Of a stretch of DNA of 64,000 nucleotides, positions 29,878-38,124 are shown piece after piece. How positions within the stretch are numbered: position 1 is the stretch's first letter; each line of letters opens with the position of its first letter. Below the pieces are notes generated by a model. The model was not told the origin of the DNA, did no database searches, and saw only the letters and a list, made by a program, of their open reading frames with translations. Position numbers and translations under genes: made by a program. The stretch lies in the NCBI RefSeq assembly GCF_024639375.1, contig NZ_JAHEIM010000001.1, forward strand, positions 62,001 through 126,000, read 5' to 3'. This DNA comes from Rhodoluna sp. Its GTDB lineage: Bacteria; Actinomycetota; Actinomycetes; Actinomycetales; Microbacteriaceae.

Positions 29878-30327
29878 TTAGTCTTCTGCGCTGTTGAGCA
29901 GCGATCTTGCTGCGCTGTCTAGGTAGCCCCAAAGTTCAGCTTCTTGCAGTGGTGGCAGTTCAAGAGATTCCAATGCGGCACGCATGTGCAACAACCAAGC
30001 GTCGCGAGCAGTTGGGCCGATCTTGAACGCATTGTGTCGCATTCGAAGTCGAGGGTGACCGCGCTGTTCTTGGTAAGTGCTTGGCCCGCCCCAATATTGC
30101 TCAAGAAATAATTGCAAACGTTCTACTGCAGGGCCTAAATCCTCTTCGGGGTACATCGGCCTTAGCAATGCATCGCCGGCAACTCCCTCATAAAACTTGT
30201 CAACGAGCTTCTTGAAAGTTTGCGCACCGCCAACCATGTCATAGAAACTGCCGCCAACACGTTGGCCTTCAGAGTTTCTAATCTGCACCGATTGAATCTT
30301 GCCGGCCTCTTCGAATCCGTTAGCCAA
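29878..30327 (-). CDS. Group II truncated hemoglobin (trHbO-like)
   Basis: A small cytoplasmic haem protein for oxygen or nitric-oxide/peroxide chemistry. The 149 residues show FYDMVGGAQTFKKLVDKFYEGV at the N-terminus, LQLFLEQYWGGPSTYQEQRGHP with the CD1 Tyr/Trp region, RMRHNAFKIG with the proximal His, and DAWLLHMRAALE with the conserved G8 Trp. TTG 30327 follows directly on the mscS stop codon. The last of three tightly packed genes (pepN, mscS, globin). Confidence 0.93.
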   Translation of the reverse strand: MANGFEEAGKIQSVQIRNSEGQRVGGSFYDMVGGAQTFKKLVDKFYEGVAGDALLRPMYPEEDLGPAVERLQLFLEQYWGGPSTYQEQRGHPRLRMRHNAFKIGPTARDAWLLHMRAALESLELPPLQEAELWGYLDSAARSLLNSAED

Positions 30328-31245
30328 TTACTTGACCGCCTTGCCGGCAACTTCAACGTAAATGTTTTGGTTGCTTGCGGCGAGTGAAATTTTTGATGTG
30401 TGCAGTGCCTTTTTTATGCGGGCGCGAAGTTCGCGGGCAAGCTCATCTTGTTTCGTTGGTTTTACTTTTTGCACAATGCGCAGCACAACCTGCTCGCCGC
30501 TTAGAGCTTCAATTCCCCAAACCTCGGGCTTGCCAATTACTGAACTCTTGAATGAGGCTTCAGCAATTAATTTTTGGGCTGCATCGGAAATCACTGTCGT
30601 GGCTTTGTCGACGTTTGTTGAGTAATCCAGTGCGATATCAAGAACAACTCGTGACCATCCCTGCGATGAATTGCCCACTCGAACGATTTCACCGTTGCGC
30701 ACATACCAAAGCGTGCCTTGCACATCGCGAACCTGTGTAACGCGCATGCCAACAGATTCGACAACGCCGTTTGCCTGGCCCAGGTCAACAACATCGCCCA
30801 CGCCATATTGGTCTTCAAAAACAATGAAAAGACCTGAGATCAGGTCGCGCACCAGGCTTTGAGCACCAAAACCGATCGCCGCTCCCAAAATTCCGGCACC
30901 GGCAATAATGGCACCCACTGCAACACCAAGCTCGCCAAGAATCATCGATGCACCAAGGATGTAGAGGCTCCAAGTAATGAAGTTGCTCAGCACCGAGCCC
31001 ATTGTTTTAGCTCGTTGAACAACGCGGGCCTGAGTCATAGGTGAGTCAATTTCTTGGCTCAGAGCAGCTTTGTTGGTTTTGCCTTTTACTCCGGCGATGA
31101 TTCCGCGAACGACTCGTCGAACTGAAATCAGCAGCAGTGCACGAAGAACAATTACACCAATCACCATCAATACGATGCGAATCAGAGTTTGGTAGTCGTG
31201 CCAAAAAGCCACGGCCAAATCAATTGCGTTGGTGTAAAAAGTCAT
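30328..31245 (-). CDS. MscS-family mechanosensitive channel
   Basis: A 305-residue small-conductance channel protein releasing solutes on hypo-osmotic shock. TM segments lie near 22-42, 88-110 and 113-135. The pore-lining third helix is Gly/Ala-rich (GVAVGAIIAGAGILGAAIGFGAQSLVRDL), followed by the beta domain FEDQYGVGDVVDLGQANGVVESVGMRVTQ. The order is pepN, 2 bases, mscS, 0 bases, globin. No link between the three functions is evident beyond co-transcription. Confidence 0.93.
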   Translation of the reverse strand: MTFYTNAIDLAVAFWHDYQTLIRIVLMVIGVIVLRALLLISVRRVVRGIIAGVKGKTNKAALSQEIDSPMTQARVVQRAKTMGSVLSNFITWSLYILGASMILGELGVAVGAIIAGAGILGAAIGFGAQSLVRDLISGLFIVFEDQYGVGDVVDLGQANGVVESVGMRVTQVRDVQGTLWYVRNGEIVRVGNSSQGWSRVVLDIALDYSTNVDKATTVISDAAQKLIAEASFKSSVIGKPEVWGIEALSGEQVVLRIVQKVKPTKQDELARELRARIKKALHTSKISLAASNQNIYVEVAGKAVK

Positions 31246-31247
31246 GC

Positions 31248-33803
31248 CTAGCCCTTCAGGTCACGAGCTTGTGCCGCAAGTGCACGCTCAACATTTGCCA
31301 AACCTTCTACCAAAATACGCTTCAACGCCGGAATCTCGGCGATTTCGGCGCGTTCGATTGCTTGCTTTGATTTCGCAACCAATTCTGGGCTGGCAATAAT
31401 GCTCGGGTACAGATTTTCAATTAGGTACTCGGCAATTTTGAAGGTGTTGTCGTTCCAAATTCGAACCACGTTTGCAAAGTATCGATCAACAAATGGCTCA
31501 ATCAGTGAGCCGTCATTGACCCGAACAAATCCAAGGCTGGCCGCATCAACCAAAACATTTGAAAGTTTGTGTGTCTCGGTTAGCAGTTTCCAGGCAGTCT
31601 CTTTATCGGCGGCGGTTGGCAGCGCGGCGCGTGCACCGGCAGCAGCCTTTTGTCCGTTAGCAGTGTTATCGCTTGCCAGCTCGGCATCGATGTCTTGCGC
31701 CTTGCGTCGACCGCCCACAACCAAGCCAGCCAACAGCTCCCAGCGAAGGTCGGCATCAATGGTGAGTTGCGGCAACATTTCTTTGCCCACAAATAGCGCT
31801 TCGAGAGCATCGAGTTGCGAAGCGGTGCTGGCAAACGATGCAAAGAACTTGGTAAATTGCAATTGCGCATCAGAGCCAGGCTCAGCATTTCGTGCGAGCG
31901 CCAAGAGGCCATCGCCGATTTCGGCCAGTGCAGCCTCGCGATTCTGAGGAGCAACATAAAGATGCGCAGCGGTAGTTAGTTGACGAAGCAAAGTCAACAT
32001 GGTGGTTGATTCGGTTTCGGTAGCAATGTTGTTCAACACCAGCTTGATGAAATCGCGTGGGCTGGTTTCGGCATCGCGAGTTGCATCCCAAGCAGCACCC
32101 CAAATTAGCGTGCGGGCGAGTGAGTCGTCGAAGTTCGATAGGTGAGACAGCGCAGTGTTCAATGAGTGGTCGTCAAGGCGAATCTTGGAGTAAGCCAGGT
32201 CGTCGTCATTGAGCAAAACTAAGTCTGGTCGGTCTAGACCAACCAACTCATCGACATTCGTGGTTGCACCGTCAACATCGAGCTCTAGGCGGTGCACTCG
32301 GGTCAATTTGCCGTCGACCAAGTTGTAGAAACCGATTGCCATGCGGTGTGGGCGAAGAGTTGGGTGTTCATCGATAGCTGTTTGCTTCACCACAAATGAC
32401 GTGATCTTGTTGCTTTCGTCAACCACGATGATTGGGCGAAGAGTGTTCACGCCTGCAGTCTCAAGCCAAAGCTTTGACCAACTTCGTAGCTCGCGACCCG
32501 ACTGCGCTTCAAGTTCAACCAGCAAGTCCGAAAGTTCTGTGTTTTGGTAGGCGTGCTTCTTGAAATAACTGGCCACGCCGGCGAGAAATTTTTCTTGACC
32601 AACCCAGGCAACAAGTTGCTTCAATACCGAAGCGCCCTTGGCGTAGGTAATGCCATCGAAGTTCACCTGAACATCGGCTAGGTCATTGATCTCGGCAACG
32701 ATTGGGTGAGTGGATGGCAATTGGTCTTGGCGGTAAGCCCATGACTTTTCGAGTGCGGTAAAAGTTGTCCAGGCGCCTTTCCACTCGGTGGCTTCGGCTG
32801 TGGCGAGTGTTGAAGCATATTCGGCGAATGATTCGTTTAGCCAAAGGTCGTTCCACCACTTCATGGTGACCAAGTCGCCAAACCACATGTGTGCCAACTC
32901 GTGCAAAATTGTCACCACGCGGCGCTCGCGAATTGCATCGGTCACCTTCGAGCGAAATACATAGGTCTCGGTGAATGTAACCGCGCCGGCGTTCTCCATG
33001 GCGCCAGCGTTGAATTCTGGAACAAACAGCTGGTCATACTTTTCAAACGGGTAAGGCTGATCAAAAGCTTTTTCATAGAACTCAAAACCTTGACGAGTCT
33101 TCTCAAAGATGTAATCGGCGTCCATGAACTGAGCCAATGACGCGCGGCTAAACACGCCAAGTGGAATTTCGCGACCGTCAGAGCTGGTCAGTGAACTGCG
33201 AGTTTCAACATAAGGCCCCGCAATAATTGCTGTGATGTAGCTAGAAATGCGTGGGGAAGGGGCAAAGTTCCAAGTTGCTTTTCCTTCACCGGCGGCATCC
33301 GGAGCAGGTGAGGTCTGGTTCGAAACAACTTTCCAGTGTGAAGGCGCTGTGATGCTGAAAGCGAAAGTTGCTTTTAGGTCTGGTTGCTCAAACACTGCAA
33401 AAACACGGCGAGAGTCCGGCACCTCGAACTGGGTATAGAGGTATACCTCATTGTCAACCGGGTCAACAAATCGGTGCAGGCCCTCACCGGTATTCATAAA
33501 CAGCGAGTCTGACTCGACGATCAATTCGTTGCGAGTCTGCAGGTTGTCCAATTGAATGCGAGTGCCATCGGCAACTGCATTCCCATCAAGCTCGACTCCG
33601 TTTAGAATCACTCGATGAACTTTGTCGGTGATGGCATCAATGAATGTGCCGGCGCCTGCCTGGTGTGAGTTGAAATTCACTGTTGTGGTCGATTTGAAAA
33701 CTCGATCACTAACGGTGAGGTCTAAAGCTACTTGGTAGCTTTCTACGCTGAGTAGTTGGGCGCGGGCGGCAGCCTCTGCGCGGGTTAGATTCTCTCCAGG
33801 CAA
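31248..33803 (-). CDS. pepN: Aminopeptidase N (M1 family)
   Basis: A zinc aminopeptidase of 851 residues that removes N-terminal residues from peptides in the cytoplasm. The exopeptidase motif GAMENAGAVTFTE and the zinc site HELAHMWFGD with the distal Glu in NESFAEY are intact. A C-terminal ERAP1-like helical domain follows. The actinobacterial opening MPGENLTRAEAAARAQLLSV fits the family. TTG 33803 has only a weak ribosome-binding site. It is first gene of pepN-mscS-globin and divergent from the antiporter gene. Confidence 0.96.
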   Translation of the reverse strand: MPGENLTRAEAAARAQLLSVESYQVALDLTVSDRVFKSTTTVNFNSHQAGAGTFIDAITDKVHRVILNGVELDGNAVADGTRIQLDNLQTRNELIVESDSLFMNTGEGLHRFVDPVDNEVYLYTQFEVPDSRRVFAVFEQPDLKATFAFSITAPSHWKVVSNQTSPAPDAAGEGKATWNFAPSPRISSYITAIIAGPYVETRSSLTSSDGREIPLGVFSRASLAQFMDADYIFEKTRQGFEFYEKAFDQPYPFEKYDQLFVPEFNAGAMENAGAVTFTETYVFRSKVTDAIRERRVVTILHELAHMWFGDLVTMKWWNDLWLNESFAEYASTLATAEATEWKGAWTTFTALEKSWAYRQDQLPSTHPIVAEINDLADVQVNFDGITYAKGASVLKQLVAWVGQEKFLAGVASYFKKHAYQNTELSDLLVELEAQSGRELRSWSKLWLETAGVNTLRPIIVVDESNKITSFVVKQTAIDEHPTLRPHRMAIGFYNLVDGKLTRVHRLELDVDGATTNVDELVGLDRPDLVLLNDDDLAYSKIRLDDHSLNTALSHLSNFDDSLARTLIWGAAWDATRDAETSPRDFIKLVLNNIATETESTTMLTLLRQLTTAAHLYVAPQNREAALAEIGDGLLALARNAEPGSDAQLQFTKFFASFASTASQLDALEALFVGKEMLPQLTIDADLRWELLAGLVVGGRRKAQDIDAELASDNTANGQKAAAGARAALPTAADKETAWKLLTETHKLSNVLVDAASLGFVRVNDGSLIEPFVDRYFANVVRIWNDNTFKIAEYLIENLYPSIIASPELVAKSKQAIERAEIAEIPALKRILVEGLANVERALAAQARDLKG

Positions 33804-33861
33804 TTTACATCCGATGCTTTTGTTTATGTTTGCATAAGCCTAACTCGCGCATTTATTAGCC

Positions 33862-33867
33862 GATAAT
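33862..33867 (+). promoter_or_regulatory. -10 box GATAAT for a leaderless antiporter gene
   Basis: GATAAT ends 6 bases before ATG 33874; no Shine-Dalgarno is seen. Confidence 0.6.
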
Positions 33868-33873
33868 GAACCT

Positions 33874-35067
33874 ATGGATACGCTGCTGGCGGCAATTTCA
33901 TCGTCAGAAACCCAAAGTCTGGCCTTGGCAGAAATTGGCGCGCTTTTATTGGTGCTCGGCATCGCAGCCTTCTTCGCCGTCTGGGTAAAACTCTCCGTCA
34001 TCCCTTTTTATTTGGTGATCGGCTTGCTGCTGGGCAAGGGCGGCCTTTTTCCTTTGGAACTCAGCGAGGACTTTCTTAAGACCGGCGCGCAGTTGGGCGC
34101 CATCTTGCTTTTGCTCATGCTTGGGTTGGAGCACTCCGGGCCAAGTTTGGCTTCGGCATTCATGGAGCGAAAATCCATTGGTGCCATTGATTTTGCTTTG
34201 AATGCTTTGCCAGGTGCAGCAATTGGTTTTCTGATGGGCTGGGGCTTTCTCGGCGCCTTCGTGCTCGGAGGCATTACCTATGTGAGCTCTTCGGGCATCG
34301 CATCGCAAATGATAAAAGAAACCGGCTGGCAGCGCTCTGAAGTTTCGAGACGCGTCACCACGGTGCTTGTGGTTGAAGACCTCACGCTTGCCCCTTATCT
34401 GCCACTTTTGGCAACTATCGTGGCCGGGCTAGGAGCAATCGCTGGTTTTGTTTCAGTCGCAGGCGCCATTTTGATTACCGGGCTTGCTTTGGTGATTGCC
34501 TTCCGAGGTGAAAACGCGCTGGGGCGAATTTTGAACACGCAGGCGCAAGGTGGGCTTTTGCTGACCGTTTTTGGCGCAGCCTTGCTTGCTGCCGGTTCGG
34601 CTGAACTGATTGGTTTCTCTTCGGCAGTTGCAGCATTTTTGGTTGGCTTGGTGCTCACCGGCGAAGTGGCCTTCGCAGTGCGTTTGCGTCTTGCGCCACT
34701 GCGTGATCTTTTCGCGGCAATCTTCTTCTTATTCTTTGGGCTCAGTGTTTCACCAGTCGAAATGTTGCCAGTCCTGCCGTTGGCACTATTGCTCACCGCC
34801 CTGGGAATCCTTGGCAAAATGTATGTCGGTTACACCATTGCCAAAGACATGTCAGATGGCTCAGCCTGGAAACGTGCCGGGGCCTTCTTGATTGCGCGAG
34901 GCGAATTCTCGATTGTTATTGCCGGCCTGGCGGCCACAACTGCCTTTGGCGGGCAACTAAAGGCCTTGACTCTTACCTATGTGTTGTTAACCTCGATATC
35001 GGCATCCGTGGTGCTTCGTGCTTTTCGAAGCACTTTCGAAAAAGCCAGGGCAAAGAAGAAGCCTTAA
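33874..35067 (+). CDS. Cation:proton antiporter (CPA2 type)
   Basis: The 397-residue membrane protein has about eleven to twelve TM helices in the KefB/NapA fold. Typical motifs are GLLLGKGGLFPL, LLMLGLEHSG (unwound helix region), SSSGIASQMIKETGW and RVTTVLVVEDLTLAPYLPLLATI with the conserved Glu-Asp pair. It ends LIARGEFSIVIAGLAA, the last conserved motif. The RCK/TrkA-N regulatory domain common in this family is absent, and no separate TrkA gene is next to it. It probably exchanges K+ or Na+ for H+; the ion is not predictable here. Confidence 0.92.
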   Translation: MDTLLAAISSSETQSLALAEIGALLLVLGIAAFFAVWVKLSVIPFYLVIGLLLGKGGLFPLELSEDFLKTGAQLGAILLLLMLGLEHSGPSLASAFMERKSIGAIDFALNALPGAAIGFLMGWGFLGAFVLGGITYVSSSGIASQMIKETGWQRSEVSRRVTTVLVVEDLTLAPYLPLLATIVAGLGAIAGFVSVAGAILITGLALVIAFRGENALGRILNTQAQGGLLLTVFGAALLAAGSAELIGFSSAVAAFLVGLVLTGEVAFAVRLRLAPLRDLFAAIFFLFFGLSVSPVEMLPVLPLALLLTALGILGKMYVGYTIAKDMSDGSAWKRAGAFLIARGEFSIVIAGLAATTAFGGQLKALTLTYVLLTSISASVVLRAFRSTFEKARAKKKP

Positions 35068-35070
35068 ACT
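35065..35070 (+). promoter_or_regulatory. Possible -10 box TAAACT before rpiB
   Basis: TAAACT overlaps the antiporter stop codon and ends 6 bases before ATG 35077. The TAA may be coincidence, so confidence is moderate. Confidence 0.4.
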
Positions 35071-35076
35071 GGTGCC

Positions 35077-35547
35077 ATGCGCATTCACATCGCCACCGAT
35101 CACGCGGGCCTAGAGCTGAGCCACTTTCTTATTCGCGAACTAACCAAGCAGGGTCACGAGGTTTTTGACCACGGGCCAGTTGAATATGACGCTTTGGATG
35201 ATTACCCAAGTTTCTGCATCAATGCAGCACTTGCCGTGGTTGCCGATGAGCAAGCGGGAACTCAGGCGCTTGGCATTGTGCTTGGTGGTTCGGGCAATGG
35301 TGAGCAAATTGCTGCAAACAAAGTGAAGGGCATTCGTGCCGCCTTGGCCTGGAACGAGTCAACCGCAAAATTGGCGCGCGAACACAACGACGCCAACGTG
35401 ATTGCTGTTGGCGCTCGTCAGCACAGCCAAGAAGAAGTGCTGCACCTAATTGAACTTTTCATTGCCGAGCCTTTTAGCAACGATGAACGTCACGTGCGTC
35501 GCATTGGCAAGATTGGCACCTACGAACAAGCGGGAGACATTCTCTAA
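35077..35547 (+). CDS. rpiB: Ribose-5-phosphate isomerase B
   Basis: Interconverts ribose-5-phosphate and ribulose-5-phosphate in the pentose phosphate pathway. The 156 residues begin MRIHIATDHAGLELSHFL. They contain GIVLGGSGNGEQIAANKVKG, where actinobacterial RpiB uses the Glu of GNGEQ in place of the catalytic Cys of the E. coli type. HNDANVIAVGARQHSQEE is also typical. A second, divergent RpiB-like gene is at 59561. The stop codon is followed at once by the nei GTG, an order common in Actinobacteria. Confidence 0.95.
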   Translation: MRIHIATDHAGLELSHFLIRELTKQGHEVFDHGPVEYDALDDYPSFCINAALAVVADEQAGTQALGIVLGGSGNGEQIAANKVKGIRAALAWNESTAKLAREHNDANVIAVGARQHSQEEVLHLIELFIAEPFSNDERHVRRIGKIGTYEQAGDIL

Positions 35548-36351
35548 GTGCCAGAAGGGCATACCGTTCATCGCATCGCGAATGACTTTAATCGGTTGTT
35601 TGCGAAGCAAGTTGTGCGGGTCACTTCGCCTCAGGGTCGATTCGCCGACAGTGCTCAATTAATCAGTGGGCACCAACTTGTCAAAGCTCGAGCAATCGGC
35701 AAGCAAATGTTTTTGCTTTTCGATAACCAACTAACTCTTCGCATTCACCTGGGCATTTACGGAAAGTGGAATGTTTCCGAGATTGATCCGGAGGCAATTC
35801 CAGATCCGGTGGGGCAGGTGCGCGCCCGGTTTATCAGTGGGCAGAACCTAGCTGACCTGCGCGGGCCAACGGTTTGTGAGGTGCTAACCAAGGCCGAAGT
35901 GAAGGTGGTAGAAAAACGCCTCGGGCCGGACCCGCTAAACCCAGATCGGGATGGCACTGAGCAAGAACGCTTCGTGCAAAAGGTGCTCAGTTCGAAAACC
36001 GCAATCGGTTTGTTGCTGATGAATCAAGATGTGATTGCCGGCATCGGCAACGTCTACCGAGCAGAGATTCTTTTCCGCGCCAAAATTGATCCGCATCGCC
36101 CAGGCAACACGTTGCAGGCATCCGAGGTCGAAGAAATTTGGCGAGACGCAGTAGACCTGCTCAAGGTGGGCGTAAAAACTGGCTTCATGATTACTCGCGA
36201 TGAGCTGCGTACCAAACGGCCGAAGCGGGCGGATCGCAACTTTGTTTATAAGCGCGAGGGATTGCCGTGCCGAGTTTGTTCGACAAATATTTCGATAGAA
36301 ATCATGGCGGCCCGAAAACTTTATTTTTGCGTTGGGTGCCAGATTAATTAA
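35548..36351 (+). CDS. nei: Fpg/Nei family DNA glycosylase (endonuclease VIII-like)
   Basis: A bifunctional glycosylase/AP lyase removing oxidised bases. GTG 35548 gives MPEGHTVHRIANDF, so after Met removal the catalytic Pro1 and Glu2 are exposed; PEGHT rather than PELPE indicates the Nei branch. The central H2TH motif is GIGNVYRAEILFRAKIDPHRPG. The C-terminal zinc finger reads CRVCSTN ... YFCVGCQIN, short but with four cysteines. 267 residues is usual. Directly adjoins rpiB. Confidence 0.94.
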   Translation: MPEGHTVHRIANDFNRLFAKQVVRVTSPQGRFADSAQLISGHQLVKARAIGKQMFLLFDNQLTLRIHLGIYGKWNVSEIDPEAIPDPVGQVRARFISGQNLADLRGPTVCEVLTKAEVKVVEKRLGPDPLNPDRDGTEQERFVQKVLSSKTAIGLLLMNQDVIAGIGNVYRAEILFRAKIDPHRPGNTLQASEVEEIWRDAVDLLKVGVKTGFMITRDELRTKRPKRADRNFVYKREGLPCRVCSTNISIEIMAARKLYFCVGCQIN

Positions 36352-36357
36352 AGGCCG

Positions 36358-36373
36358 TTGGCCGAGTGGCCAA
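36358..36373. repeat. GGCC-rich hairpin between nei and tRNA-Gly
   Basis: TTGGCC-GAGT-GGCCAA is a 6-bp stem within a run of four GGCC motifs. On the minus strand it is followed by TTTAATTAA, so it may end the tRNA-Gly transcript. Confidence 0.4.
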
Positions 36374-36400
36374 TTGGCCAGTGATTATTTGCAGCAACAG

Positions 36401-36471
36401 AGCGGGCGACGGGAATCGAACCCGCACAATCAGTTTGGAAGACTGAGACTCTACCATTGAGCTACGCCCGC
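36401..36471 (-). tRNA. tRNA-Gly (TCC)
   Basis: On the minus strand the acceptor GCGGGCG pairs with CGCCCGC. The D arm is GCTCAATGGTAGAG, the anticodon loop CTTCCAA gives TCC, and the T arm is GCGGGTTCGATTCCCGT. Discriminator is T; CCA is not encoded. It is divergent from tRNA-Pro. Confidence 0.96.
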
Positions 36472-36565
36472 GGGTGGTTGACCAATTTCAGTGAAATCGA
36501 CGCAACCTCTCTATTCTATGGGATAGAGTTACGGAGGTTGTTCTGGTTTCGATCAGAAAATCAAC
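36472..36565. promoter_or_regulatory. Divergent promoter region for tRNA-Gly and tRNA-Pro
   Basis: The 94-base gap holds an inverted repeat, CTCTAT / ATAGAG (36509-36514 and 36523-36528). It supplies TAGAGT on the plus strand and TAGAAT/TAGAGA on the minus strand, reasonable -10 boxes for both tRNAs. Assignment is by position and -10 likeness only. Confidence 0.4.
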
Positions 36566-36641
36566 CGGGGTGTAGCGTAGTGGCTAGCGCGCCTGCTTTG
36601 GGAGCAGGATATCGCAGGTTCGAGTCCTGTCACCCCGACCA
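36566..36641 (+). tRNA. tRNA-Pro (TGG)
   Basis: The acceptor CGGGGTG pairs with CACCCCG. The anticodon loop TTTGGGA gives TGG, and the T arm is GCAGGTTCGAGTCCTGT. Discriminator A and encoded CCA (36639-36641) follow. Confidence 0.97.
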
Positions 36642-36678
36642 TTCGGTCTAGTTATTGCGAAGACCATTGATAAAAACC

Positions 36679-36707
36679 GGCTCGTCTCATTTTGGGGCGA
36701 GCCCTTT
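36679..36707 (+). terminator. Terminator of tRNA-Pro, just before tig
   Basis: GGCTCGTC / GGCGAGCC is an 8-bp stem (one G-T pair) with a 9-base loop, followed by CTTTT. It ends 13 bases before the tig start, so it could also act as an attenuator for read-through into tig. Confidence 0.7.
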
Positions 36708-36720
36708 TCAGGAGAAGCCC

Positions 36721-38037
36721 TTGAAAACCTCTGTAGAACGCATCAAGCCAACCCGCGCGAAGCTAACCATCGAAGTAACTCCAGCGGAATTCCGCCCGAG
36801 CATCGATCACGCTTACGAGCACATCGCCGAAACCGTAAACATCCCTGGTTTCCGCAAGGGAAAGATTCCTGCTGCGATTCTTGACCAGCGCGTTGGTCGC
36901 CCGGCTGTTTTGGCTCACGCCATCAACGACGGTCTAGACAACATCTATCGCGAGGCTCTTGAAGAGAGTAAGTTGCGCCCATTGGGTCAGCCTGCTGCAG
37001 ACATCAAGCAGAGCCCAGACGAGAAGACTTTCGAAGGCAACCTAATCGTTGAGATCGAAGTTGAAGTTCGACCAGAGTTGAACCTAAAGGAATACAAGGG
37101 TCTTCAGGTTAAGGTCGATGCAATCAAGGTTGGCGGAATCGAAGTTGACGCAGAGCTAGACGCATTGCGTGCTCGCTTCGGCAGCCTAAAGACCGTTGAG
37201 CGCCCAGCAAAGAAGGGCGACTTCACCACTATTGACTTGAGCGCAACCATCGATGGCAAAGTTATCGACTCAGCTCAGAACATTTCATACGAGATCGGCG
37301 CTGGCAACTTGCTAGACGGCATCGACGAAGCGCTTGACACTCTTACCGCCGGCGAATCAACCACTTTCAAGTCAAAGTTGGTTGGTGGCGAAAAGGCTGG
37401 CCAGGAAGCAGAAGTTGCAGTTACTTTGACCGCGGTTAAAGAGCGCGAACTTCCAGAGGCAGACGACAAGTTTGCTCAGCTTGCAAGCCAGTTTGACACC
37501 TTGGCTGAGCTAAAGGCAGACCTAGAGGCGCAGATTGCTCGCTCAAAGAACTACGAGCAAGGCATTCAGGCTCGCGATCTACTTACCGACCAGTTGCTTG
37601 AGCTAATCGAGGTTCCAGTTTCAGAAGAACTAGTTGAAGCCGATGTGCACCGTCACCTAGAAGGCGAAGGCCGTCTAGAAGACGCAACCCACCGCGCCGA
37701 GGTTCTAGAGCAGAGCACTCGCTCATTCAAGGTTCAGATGTTGCTAGACGCAATCGCCGAAAAAGAAGAAATTCAGGTTGGCGAGCAAGAGCTAATTGCT
37801 TACCTAGTGCAGAGCTCTCAGCAGTACGGCATGGCACCAAACGACTTCATCAAGGCAATCAGCCAGCAGGGCCAAGTGCCTATGTTCGTAGCCGAGGCAG
37901 CTCGTCGCAAGGCTCTATCGATCGTGCTTGAGTCAGCAGCCGTCACCGATTCAAAGGGTGCCAAGGTTGATCTTTCTGAGTTCACCAAAACCGACTTTGA
38001 AGCCGCGGATGACCACGCTGGTCACGACCACGACTAA
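36721..38037 (+). CDS. tig: Trigger factor
   Basis: A ribosome-bound chaperone with peptidyl-prolyl isomerase activity. I use TTG 36721, which is preceded by AGGAG and gives the standard opening MKTSVERIKPTRAKLTIEV (438 residues); an in-frame start at 36655 would translate through the terminator hairpin. The ribosome-docking signature is GFRKGKIP (about residues 43-50). The FKBP-type domain spans about 150-240 (KKGDFTTIDL; ISYEIGAGNLLDGIDEAL), then the helical arms. The acidic/His tail (EAADDHAGHDHD) is characteristic of actinobacterial homologues. Adjacent to clpP1P2X, as in many bacteria, here separated by one gene. Confidence 0.96.
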   Translation: MKTSVERIKPTRAKLTIEVTPAEFRPSIDHAYEHIAETVNIPGFRKGKIPAAILDQRVGRPAVLAHAINDGLDNIYREALEESKLRPLGQPAADIKQSPDEKTFEGNLIVEIEVEVRPELNLKEYKGLQVKVDAIKVGGIEVDAELDALRARFGSLKTVERPAKKGDFTTIDLSATIDGKVIDSAQNISYEIGAGNLLDGIDEALDTLTAGESTTFKSKLVGGEKAGQEAEVAVTLTAVKERELPEADDKFAQLASQFDTLAELKADLEAQIARSKNYEQGIQARDLLTDQLLELIEVPVSEELVEADVHRHLEGEGRLEDATHRAEVLEQSTRSFKVQMLLDAIAEKEEIQVGEQELIAYLVQSSQQYGMAPNDFIKAISQQGQVPMFVAEAARRKALSIVLESAAVTDSKGAKVDLSEFTKTDFEAADDHAGHDHD

Positions 38038-38049
38038 TCAAAAGTTTCT

Positions 38050-38086
38050 GAAATCCCCGTCAATTGATTGGCGGGGATTTCCTTTT
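38050..38086 (+). terminator. Terminator after tig
   Basis: GAAATCCCCG / CGGGGATTTC extended by T-G and CAAT/ATTG pairs (about 15 bp), followed by CTTTTG. Confidence 0.88.
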
Positions 38087-38124
38087 GCCTTATAAGGTTG
38101 GTTTGGAACACTTGGGGGATTTAA

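Noticed and set aside
34395-34817. 140-codon minus-strand frame inside the antiporter gene
   Set aside because: Lys/Pro/Ala-rich antisense of membrane-helix codons; no ribosome-binding site or family match.
36655-36720. Upstream in-frame start for trigger factor
   Set aside because: It would translate through the tRNA-Pro terminator; TTG 36721 has AGGAG and gives the canonical N-terminus.
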